42,541 nt of DNA, taken from the NCBI RefSeq assembly GCF_018860755.1, contig NZ_JAHKPW010000021.1, positions 1 to 42,541 of the forward strand, given 5' to 3'. This document shows, in pieces, positions 35,861 through 42,541 of this stretch. Every line of letters begins with the position of its first letter. Position 1 is the stretch's first letter. The notes beneath the pieces were generated by a model, which was not told where the DNA came from, searched no databases, and saw only the letters and a list, made by a program, of their open reading frames with translations. The translations under genes and the position numbers were made by a program. The stretch comes from Colwellia sp. D2M02. GTDB lineage: Bacteria; Pseudomonadota; Gammaproteobacteria; Enterobacterales; Alteromonadaceae.

Positions 35861-36074
35861 ACTGCTTTCTATAACATCAAAATTTATGCTTTATAGCAAA
35901 GGTTTTGCATCCTACAGCATTATAAATATCAACAAATTGATAAAGATAAGTACTTACACTTCACACTGTTGTTGAAGTGTTTGGCATTATACGAAAAAAC
36001 ACTTAGTTAGCAACTACTTTTTAAGTTAAACGGGTTAACTGCTGTTTATTTCTTCGTCCGGTTTAGCAGCAGTA

Positions 36075-36695
36075 TTATTTCGTCGTCTCGGTGGTATGCG
36101 CTTTAATAAAAATCCCTACAGCATTAGCAACTTGTTTTTTGATTTCTTCATCGGTTGCTAAAGTATCTGGTAATAGTAAACTGCGGGTGTATAGTGGCCC
36201 CTCTGACATTTTCAATAACACTTGCGCTGATGTATGAGCATCAACCACTTTTAATATACCTTGTTCAGTTAACTCTTCTAAGTACTGCGCCAATGGTAGT
36301 ACAGCTTTCATCGGGCCTCTGTCGAAAATCATTTCGCCAAACTCAGGGGATTTCACCACTTGTTGTACAACAAGTCTAAACAACGATATTAGTGTTTTCG
36401 ACAACATTCCCTGAGCAAATCTAAAGCAAACATCGTTAAGGGCTGCTTCTGCTGATAACTCCCGATTAATACTCGTTAGCATTTCAGTTTGTTTGATTAA
36501 CTGTCGGTTAATTACCGCCACTAATAAACCGTGTTTGTTGCCAAATTCATTATAAATTGAGCGACGTGACCCACCTACCTCATTAATGATCATCTCTAAT
36601 GAGGTTTCATCAAACCCTCGAGTAAAAAATAGATGCTGGGCAGCGTCAAGTAACAGCGTACCTCGAGCGCTTAACGGCTGATTATCGTAATTCAC
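36075..36695 (-). CDS. TetR/AcrR-family repressor of the RND pump
   Basis: A 206-residue regulator. The N-terminal helix-turn-helix domain reads GTLLLDAAQHLFFTRGFDETS, then IINEVGGSRRSIYNEFGNKHGLLVAVI. The C-terminal ligand-binding half (about 80-200) resembles the AefR/YbjK-like type. The start is GTG with AAAGGAG six bases upstream. It is divergent from the adaptor/permease genes. Two perfect palindromes in the shared promoter region are its likely operators, so it probably represses the efflux genes until an inducer binds. The inducer cannot be read from the sequence. Confidence 0.9.
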   Translation of the reverse strand: MNYDNQPLSARGTLLLDAAQHLFFTRGFDETSLEMIINEVGGSRRSIYNEFGNKHGLLVAVINRQLIKQTEMLTSINRELSAEAALNDVCFRFAQGMLSKTLISLFRLVVQQVVKSPEFGEMIFDRGPMKAVLPLAQYLEELTEQGILKVVDAHTSAQVLLKMSEGPLYTRSLLLPDTLATDEEIKKQVANAVGIFIKAHTTETTK

Positions 36696-36752
36696 TAAGG
36701 CTCCTTTTATTCGATGTATTTATCATATGCAAAATACGTAAATAATATTCTA

Positions 36753-36802
36753 TTGACTTTGGTACTCCATAGTACCAGAATAATGCGGTACTGAGCAGTA
36801 CC
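36753..36802 (+). promoter_or_regulatory. RND promoter with two TetR-type operator palindromes
   Basis: GGTACTCCATAGTACC (36761-36776) and GGTACTGAGCAGTACC (36787-36802) are two copies of GGTACT-N4-AGTACC with start points 26 bp apart. TTGACT at 36753-36758 is a good -35 box, so the first palindrome fills the -35/-10 spacer and the second covers the likely start point. Binding of the divergent TetR-type repressor would block transcription of the efflux genes and possibly of its own gene. Confidence 0.85.
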
Positions 36803-36881
36803 AACCTACAATAATTTCACCATATTTTACTTTATAACTATGTACTACACTGTTAATAAATTGGTGTATAAAGGAATAATT

Positions 36882-37982
36882 ATGCGCACCTTATCTTTAC
36901 TTGTAATAACCTTATTACTTGGTGGTTGTAATGAAAAAACAACAACCAATAATACGGCTGTTCGCCCTATTGCCTGGACCGAAGTAACTTTATCAACGCT
37001 AGAGCAAGTTCGAGTTTTATCAGGAATTGTTGCTCCCGTTGAAGCGACTAAACTTAGTTTTGAAGTCAGTGGTAAAATTGAAGGTATTAGTGTTAATTTA
37101 GGGGATGAAGTCACTAAAGGGCAAACCTTAGCCTTTCTGAATAAGCGTAGCTTTACTTTAGAGCAACAATCGGCCCAAGCTAAGTATGAGCAAGCAAAAG
37201 TCAGCTTGGCTGATTCGAAAAGCACTTATGCACGCTATCAACAACTACTTAAGCAAGGTGTAGTTTCACAATCAGGCTTTGATAACGCTAAAGCGACATT
37301 TGAAAACAACAAAAGTGCTGTAGATGTTGCGAAAGCACAACTTGATATTACCACCAAAAACTTACAAGACAGTATCTTAATTGCGCCTTATGACGCCATC
37401 ATTACTCGACGTTTATTTGAACCATCACAGCAAATCACCTCAGGACAATCTGTTTTCGAAATTGAAGGTAAACATGGCTTAGAAATTCAAATTATGGTGC
37501 CTGAAACATTAATTCAAGAGTTAACCCGAGATGCCATTATACCAATAAAATTCCCAGTATTACCTCAAGTTAAAATCTCTGGTCGTATTAGTGAAATAGG
37601 AACTCGTGCTGAGTCGGCTAACGCCTTTCCAGTGACGGTGGTTCTGCAAGGTGAAAATCCCTTACTACGTGCAGGTATGAGTGCAGAAGTCGAATTTATG
37701 TTTGCTGGAAAAGGGCGAACTGGTCACCAAGGGCCCTCCATTAGAATTCCCCTCACTGCCATCAAGGCAGGTTTAGCACAAAAAACCTATGTTTATGTGT
37801 TTAACTCTCGTGAAAAAATAGTAGAACAACGCGAAATAAAAACCGAAAACATTTTAAACAACCAAGTTTATATCTCTGCGGGTTTACAGCCTGGTGACAT
37901 TATTGCTACCGCAGGTGTAGCTTTTCTTAGAGATGGTCAACAAGTCAGTTTACTGAGTACTCAACATCAATTATTCAACTAA
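36882..37982 (+). CDS. RND efflux periplasmic adaptor lipoprotein
   Basis: A membrane-fusion protein of about 366 residues. It has a lipoprotein signal peptide and lipobox (LLVITLLLGGC), so it is anchored to the inner membrane by a lipid. The half-lipoyl segments are SFEVSGKIEGISVNLGDEVTKGQTLAFLN and LIAPYDAIITRRLFEPSQQI. A coiled-coil hairpin lies between them (about residues 95-155), followed by beta-barrel and membrane-proximal domains (AISAGLQPGDIIATAG-like end). The ATG at 36882 is chosen because AAAGGA lies just ahead and the lipobox then falls about 20 residues in. The frame is open upstream to 36840. It precedes the permease gene by 44 bp. No outer-membrane channel gene is present, so a TolC-like partner encoded elsewhere is expected. 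Confidence 0.93.
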   Translation: MRTLSLLVITLLLGGCNEKTTTNNTAVRPIAWTEVTLSTLEQVRVLSGIVAPVEATKLSFEVSGKIEGISVNLGDEVTKGQTLAFLNKRSFTLEQQSAQAKYEQAKVSLADSKSTYARYQQLLKQGVVSQSGFDNAKATFENNKSAVDVAKAQLDITTKNLQDSILIAPYDAIITRRLFEPSQQITSGQSVFEIEGKHGLEIQIMVPETLIQELTRDAIIPIKFPVLPQVKISGRISEIGTRAESANAFPVTVVLQGENPLLRAGMSAEVEFMFAGKGRTGHQGPSIRIPLTAIKAGLAQKTYVYVFNSREKIVEQREIKTENILNNQVYISAGLQPGDIIATAGVAFLRDGQQVSLLSTQHQLFN

Positions 37983-38026
37983 ATAACTCAACACGACTTT
38001 AGCCAGCAAGCTTGCAAGGATCAAAA

Positions 38027-41000
38027 ATGAATATCACCCAAACCGCTTTTACCTTTCGCAAAAGCGTATTTTTATTACTGGCGGTAATGTTACTTAATGG
38101 CATTTTTGCCTACTTCACCTTACCTGCGCAAGAAGATCCTAATATCACCATTCGTGAAGCTATTATCAGTACTTCCTTTCCCGGCATGTCACCAACAAGG
38201 GTAGAACAGTTAATTACAAAAAAACTTGAGGAAGAAATACGAAAAGTCGCTGAAGTCGAAGAAATCAGCTCCACCTCAACTATTGGTTTGTCTATTGTTC
38301 ACGTTAAAATTTATGATCGCTACTTTAATCTTGATGATATTTGGCAAAACGTGCGCAATAAAGTCACCGCGGCTCATAAAAGAATGCCTAATGGTACTCA
38401 TGAGCCTTTTGTAAATGATGAATTTGGTGATGTTTCCGTAATTACTTTAGCCTTAACCGCCGATGGTTTTGGTATGAGCCAAATGTACGATATAGCTCAG
38501 CATATAAGAGATACATTATATGGTGTTGAGGGAACTAAAAAAATTGAAATACTCGGCCAACAAGCTGAGCGTATATTTCTCGAAGTATCAAACGCTAAAT
38601 TAGCGCAATTGGGGATATCTCCCGATGCTTTGGTCAAAGAGCTACAAAATCAAAATATTATTAGCTCTGGTGGGCAAATAGATACCGGCCCCATTAGCTT
38701 TATTGTTGAACCGTCAGGTAATTTTAATAGTGCTGTAGATATTGCAAATACCTATATTAATATTCCTAACAGTGAAAGCTTTATCGCCTTAAAAGATGTC
38801 GTGACACTCAAACGTGACTTTATCGATCCCCCCGATAAACTTGCTTATTATAATGGTGAGCCAGCTATATTTTTTGCCATTTCAATGTTGCCCGAATATA
38901 ACTTGCTCAGCTATGCGCCACAAGTTATGGAGAAGGTTAAAACCATTCAAACAACACTACCGATTGGCTACCAAATTAACACCGCAACTTACCAAGCTGA
39001 GCAAGTAGAAAAAACCATTTCGGGTGTATCGGTTAACGTATTACAAACCTTAGCAATTGTCTTAGTGGTTGTTGTGCTATTTCTCGGTATTAGAACGGGT
39101 TTAGTGGTAGGTGCTATCGTCCCTTTTGTGATGTTAATTACCTTAACCGTTATGTTCTTCTCAGGGATGAAGTTAGAGCGAATGAGCTTAGCTACCTTAA
39201 TCATTTCATTAGGGTTATTGGTTGATAATGGCATAGTTATCGCTGAAGATTTTAAGCGAAGATTAGAAGAAGGTGTTGATCGTTATAATGCCATGTTACA
39301 AGGTAGCAAAGAGTTAGCAATTCCGTTACTTAGCTCGTCTGTCACTACTGTGCTCTTCTTTTTACCGTTAATGCTTGCCGAGCATGTTGCTGGCGAATAT
39401 ACCCGTTCAATTTCCTTAGTGATTTTAATTACCTTATTAACCAGCTGGATATTGGCCTTATGTGTTACGCCGATATTATGCTATTTCTTTATTAAAATCC
39501 CAGCACCTTCTGGGCAGCCTCAACAATCAAGCAGTATTAATGTTAGTAAGCTTTACCGTTATTATGAGGCTTTTTTACATCAAATATTAAAGCGTAAAAC
39601 ACTGTTTATGAGTGCAATGGTTGCACTGTTTATTGCTGCTGTATTATCGATGAGTATGGTTGCTAAACAGTTCTTTCCTGACTCAGATCGCACTCAAATT
39701 GTTATTAATATTGACTTACCCAATGGGACTTCCTCTAAAGAAACCAATCGTCAAATGCAGGAAATATTTACTTGGCTGAAAAATAAAGATGATTTCGGTT
39801 ATATTGAAAACTTTTCTGGCTATGTTGGTTTTAGTGGTCCCCGTTTTGTAATGTCACTTAGTCCAGAAGATCCTGCAGAAAACAAAGGCTTTATTGTCCT
39901 CAATGTTCAAGAAAGTACAAACATTTCAGCCGAAATACTAAACCTTGACCAAGCAATAGAACATCAATTTCCTAATGTGTCTGCACGAGTTAATAAGATG
40001 TTTTTAGGACCTTCAGACTCCAATACCATTGCCATTCAAGTAAAAGGGCCTGATAAAGACGTTATTTATAAAAAAGCCCAAGAGGTTATGAATGTACTTC
40101 ATAATACCCCTAATACTTTAGATATAAGAAATGATTGGGAAAATCTAATTGTTAAGGTTGATGTACAAATAGATCAACAACGTGCCAAACGCTCAGGTTT
40201 AACCTCGTCAGAAATTGCACAAGCGCTAGAAACCTATTTCTCAGGCACACAAATAACCCAGTATCGTGAAGGCGACGAAATAATTCCAGTAATATTAAGA
40301 GCAGAACAAGCCGAGCGAGAAAACTTAGATAGGCTACGCACACTAACTATTTACGCTAAAAAAACAGGCCATAGTATTCCTTTATTTCAAGTGGCTGAGT
40401 TAGCTCCTAATAATCAATTTGCCATTATTAAACACGAGGACTTATTTCGTACTATCACCATTCAAGCACGAAACACCACCATGGCAGCAGAAGATTTAAA
40501 ACGCTTAATTGATAGTGATATTCAAGCATTAAAAGCGGACTTACCTATTAATCATAATATTGAATATGATGGCGTAATCAAAGAATCCGCAGAAGCACAA
40601 AAAGCCTTAAAAGCCAGCATGCCTGTTGTACTTGGACTTATCCTAATGATATTGGTGGCACAATTTAATTCATTTAAACAAGCCGCTATTATCACCTTAA
40701 CCATTCCATTAGCCTTTATTGGTGCTGTTGCTGGATTACTGATAATGAATGCACCATTTGGTTTTATGGTAACGCTTGGGCTTTATAGCCTAGCGGGCAT
40801 TATAATTAATAACGCTATTGTATTAATTGATCGAATTCAAATAGAAATACAGGCAGGAAAGCGTGAGTACCAAGCAGTTATTGATGCTTGTTTAACGCGC
40901 CTAAGACCTATAGCTATGACCACCATTACAACAATTATGGGCTTATTACCGCTTATTATTGGTAAAGACCCACTATTTTATGGCATGGCTAATGTTATCG

Positions 41001-41083
41001 CCTTTGGCTTAGGTATTGGTACCATATTAACCTTAGCTGTTGTGCCGGTACTATATTGCAGCGTTTATAAACTACAACGCTAA
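38027..41083 (+). CDS. RND efflux permease (AcrB/MMPL-type, COG0841-like)
   Basis: An inner-membrane proton-driven exporter of 1018 residues with the usual duplicated layout. It has a helix at 13-30, a periplasmic domain to about 330, helices to about 490, a second periplasmic domain (about 550-860) and final helices. Conserved segments include FPGMSPTRVEQLITKKLEEE and ISLGLLVDNGIVIAEDFKRR. Where AcrB has the proton-relay pair D407-D408, this protein has D400-N401. At the position of K940 it has N928 (IIINNAIVLIDRI). It therefore belongs to a branch with a different relay. The ATG at 38027 has AAGGA upstream; a TTG at 38012 is less likely. Substrates are unknown. Confidence 0.93.
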   Translation: MNITQTAFTFRKSVFLLLAVMLLNGIFAYFTLPAQEDPNITIREAIISTSFPGMSPTRVEQLITKKLEEEIRKVAEVEEISSTSTIGLSIVHVKIYDRYFNLDDIWQNVRNKVTAAHKRMPNGTHEPFVNDEFGDVSVITLALTADGFGMSQMYDIAQHIRDTLYGVEGTKKIEILGQQAERIFLEVSNAKLAQLGISPDALVKELQNQNIISSGGQIDTGPISFIVEPSGNFNSAVDIANTYINIPNSESFIALKDVVTLKRDFIDPPDKLAYYNGEPAIFFAISMLPEYNLLSYAPQVMEKVKTIQTTLPIGYQINTATYQAEQVEKTISGVSVNVLQTLAIVLVVVVLFLGIRTGLVVGAIVPFVMLITLTVMFFSGMKLERMSLATLIISLGLLVDNGIVIAEDFKRRLEEGVDRYNAMLQGSKELAIPLLSSSVTTVLFFLPLMLAEHVAGEYTRSISLVILITLLTSWILALCVTPILCYFFIKIPAPSGQPQQSSSINVSKLYRYYEAFLHQILKRKTLFMSAMVALFIAAVLSMSMVAKQFFPDSDRTQIVINIDLPNGTSSKETNRQMQEIFTWLKNKDDFGYIENFSGYVGFSGPRFVMSLSPEDPAENKGFIVLNVQESTNISAEILNLDQAIEHQFPNVSARVNKMFLGPSDSNTIAIQVKGPDKDVIYKKAQEVMNVLHNTPNTLDIRNDWENLIVKVDVQIDQQRAKRSGLTSSEIAQALETYFSGTQITQYREGDEIIPVILRAEQAERENLDRLRTLTIYAKKTGHSIPLFQVAELAPNNQFAIIKHEDLFRTITIQARNTTMAAEDLKRLIDSDIQALKADLPINHNIEYDGVIKESAEAQKALKASMPVVLGLILMILVAQFNSFKQAAIITLTIPLAFIGAVAGLLIMNAPFGFMVTLGLYSLAGIIINNAIVLIDRIQIEIQAGKREYQAVIDACLTRLRPIAMTTITTIMGLLPLIIGKDPLFYGMANVIAFGLGIGTILTLAVVPVLYCSVYKLQR

Positions 41084-41126
41084 GGCTTAATTTCTATAAC
41101 GACTATGAAGAATAACAGCCACAAAA

Positions 41127-41158
41127 AAAGCGAGATACTTTATTAAGTATCTCGCTTT
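41127..41158. terminator. Strong bidirectional intrinsic terminator
   Basis: A 14-bp perfect stem pairs AAAGCGAGATACTT (41127-41140) with AAGTATCTCGCTTT (41145-41158) around a TATT loop. Further A residues precede it, giving a T-run on the minus strand. It lies between the convergent permease and PEP-CTERM genes and serves both. Confidence 0.9.
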
Positions 41159-41199
41159 CGTTAGCCGAATTCAGGTTATTTAACCTTACCCGTTAATAG

Positions 41200-42336
41200 T
41201 TACTCGGCAAATGGCTTACGCTTTACGCGAATAAAAGATTTTCTATTCACATAAAGTAGTGCTAATGCTAACGCAAATACCCATAATGTTGCAGGAGTAG
41301 GTACTGGCGTTGGTGGTGTTGAACCTACCGGCGTAAATGGGTTGTAATTAATTTGCATATTACCTTCCCAAGACTTACCAATAACTTGCCCCCAAATTAC
41401 CGATGGGTTTGCTTTAATATCAGCATTTGGCGCTAACACACTACCGTATAAGTCTGACGCTAAATTAACTTGGCTAGCATCACCAAAGTTATATAAAATA
41501 TTATTAGTCATAGTGCTATCTTTATAGCCACCTTTACCAGCAAGGTGTGAGCTTGCCAATACGCCATTAATACTAAGGTTGCTTTGGCTAAAGTGAACAC
41601 AGCCAACTTGCCCTTGGCTACATTGACCGCCTTGGTTATTAGATTTACCCGCTATATTATTTGGGTTGGTAATATTAAATAGTATCGTTGCATCGTCACT
41701 CACCCCTTCAACAAACCAATCTGTGTTTGCATTCAGTTGTTCTTGAGTTACGTTAAAAACATAAACGTTATCACTTGGTGTTGATGTTGGCGTAAATACT
41801 AAAGGTGCTCCAGCTCTATTGCCATCTCTTACCGCATCGCCATGAGTAGTTGCCGCCATTAAATCTGTTGATAATTTATTTAAATGGGCAAAAGCACTGT
41901 CAAAATCTACCGGTAAATCGTTTGCATTAACTTTATTTAAGTTACCAAGAATTCCACCACTGCTACCGTTATCAATAACATCGCCTGCGTGAACAATATC
42001 ACCTAATTCTGATGGGTGGTTTTCATAAACATTTAAAAAACCTGAGCCGCCCCACTGATTATTACCTTTAACAATATCACCACCAACGACTAAGCTTGGA
42101 CCTTCTCCCATGCCTAAATAAGTGATCTCAGCACCTACATCGTAACCACCATTAACAATAAAATCACCGCCAACGGCAATACGCCCTTCAGTATCTGAAG
42201 AAGTTACTTTAAAGTCATTTTTAATAAAGGCGTTATATTTGCTCGCATCGCCCAAATCAATGGCAACGGCAAAAGCAGATGTTGCAACAAAAAGCCCTAA
42301 AGCTAGCGTCATTGCTACGGTTAAAAACTTACGCAT
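41200..42336 (-). CDS. Choice-of-anchor A surface protein with PEP-CTERM-type sorting tail
   Basis: A 378-residue exported protein. It has a signal peptide (FLTVAMTLALGLFVATSAFA) and then the choice-of-anchor A domain, beginning IDLGDASKYNAFIKNDFKV and continuing with GRIAVGGDFIVNGGYDVGAE. It ends with NLASDLYGSVLAPNADIKANPSVIWGQVIGKSWEG. A proline-rich linker (STPPTPVPTPATLW) leads to a hydrophobic helix and a basic cluster (VNRK), the three-part exosortase sorting signal. The motif reads VPTPAT rather than V-P-E-P. About 12 residues follow the basic cluster, a longer tail than usual. AAAGGA lies upstream of the ATG. Proteins of this kind are linked to EPS-producing bacteria. The exosortase must be encoded elsewhere. 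A role in surface or matrix attachment is inferred. Confidence 0.88.
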   Translation of the reverse strand: MRKFLTVAMTLALGLFVATSAFAVAIDLGDASKYNAFIKNDFKVTSSDTEGRIAVGGDFIVNGGYDVGAEITYLGMGEGPSLVVGGDIVKGNNQWGGSGFLNVYENHPSELGDIVHAGDVIDNGSSGGILGNLNKVNANDLPVDFDSAFAHLNKLSTDLMAATTHGDAVRDGNRAGAPLVFTPTSTPSDNVYVFNVTQEQLNANTDWFVEGVSDDATILFNITNPNNIAGKSNNQGGQCSQGQVGCVHFSQSNLSINGVLASSHLAGKGGYKDSTMTNNILYNFGDASQVNLASDLYGSVLAPNADIKANPSVIWGQVIGKSWEGNMQINYNPFTPVGSTPPTPVPTPATLWVFALALALLYVNRKSFIRVKRKPFAE

Positions 42337-42541
42337 GTTATTCCTTTTACGTTATATTAAGTTATTTATTAAGCTGTGAATTAGATAAGCTAATTTCACT
42401 ACTGCCCAATTTTCGCTCGGATTCACTAGGCAGCTGAAATTTCGTGCGATTATATACTAACCAATAGTAAAGTTCTAGCAAAAATGACAGCGGTGTCATT
42501 TTTTTTATAATGCCAGGGGCTTTTGATCTTTCGAGATTATT

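Noticed and set aside
35594..35975. Two small plus-strand frames across the tRNA-Leu and the dead tRNA
   Set aside because: They run through tRNA sequence on the opposite strand and have no protein-like features.
36038..36073. ACTGCTG/CAGCAGT pairing after the TetR gene as a terminator
   Set aside because: The loop is 22 bases and there is no T-run in the direction of transcription.
36845..37225. Minus-strand frame of 126 codons inside the adaptor gene
   Set aside because: It is antisense to a well-supported RND adaptor and has no recognisable domain.

Overview
The window looks like a chromosome segment from a marine gammaproteobacterium of the Alteromonadales, most likely the Colwelliaceae (Colwellia/Thalassotalea type). 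The pointers are low GC, a Vps-like exopolysaccharide (EPS) export operon, a PEP-CTERM protein, an MHYT hybrid kinase and RND efflux genes. This placement rests on gene content and protein resemblance, not on a database search.

Region 1 (about 0.1-14.5 kb, + strand) is an EPS assembly cluster. It holds five glycosyltransferases (one GT2, two GT4, two GT26/WecG-TagA), a WcaF-like O-acyltransferase, two sulfotransferase-fold proteins, a Wzy-like polymerase, a Wzx-like flippase, a PaaK/CapK-like adenylate-forming enzyme, a VpsJ-like protein, and Gmd and Fcl, which make GDP-L-fucose. Together they suggest a sulfated and acylated, fucose-containing polymer made by a Wzx/Wzy route. On the opposite strand at 14.6-16.0 kb lies the initiating undecaprenyl-phosphate hexose-1-phosphate transferase (WcaJ/VpsL type).

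Region 2 (16.2-21.8 kb, + strand) is the export operon: a beta-barrel outer-membrane protein, a short Wza-like OPX protein, a Wzc-type tyrosine kinase, a PHP-type tyrosine phosphatase and a VpsP-like protein. The order resembles Vibrio vpsL-vpsM-vpsN-vpsO-vpsP with the phosphatase inserted. A 56-bp near-perfect palindrome lies in the divergent promoter region shared with the initiating transferase.

Region 3 (21.8-27.3 kb, - strand) encodes a 1.1k-residue MHYT-PAS-PAS-HisKA-HATPase-REC-Hpt kinase, then a REC-HD-GYP protein (predicted c-di-GMP phosphodiesterase), and an LprI/MliC fusion predicted to inhibit lysozyme. It probably links environmental sensing to c-di-GMP and so to the neighbouring EPS genes.

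Region 4 (27.5-35.9 kb) looks like an old inserted segment. At its left end are a terminator, the 3' part of a tRNA-Leu, a G9 tract and a 47-codon stub of a tyrosine integrase. At its right end are an intact tRNA-Leu(CAA) and, exactly 200 bp further on, a decayed 85-bp tRNA-Leu copy whose 5' acceptor sequence is complementary to the acceptor strand of the left fragment. Between them lie an ABC ATPase, an ABC permease fused to an M1-type metallopeptidase, a secreted TPR-like protein, and a divergent LytS/LytTR two-component pair. Direct repeats 21 bp apart in the shared promoter region are a candidate LytTR operator.

Region 5 (36.0-42.5 kb) has a TetR-type repressor divergent from an RND efflux pair (lipoprotein adaptor plus permease), with two 16-bp operator palindromes between them. 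A strong bidirectional terminator separates these from a convergent PEP-CTERM, choice-of-anchor A surface protein. No exosortase is present in the window.
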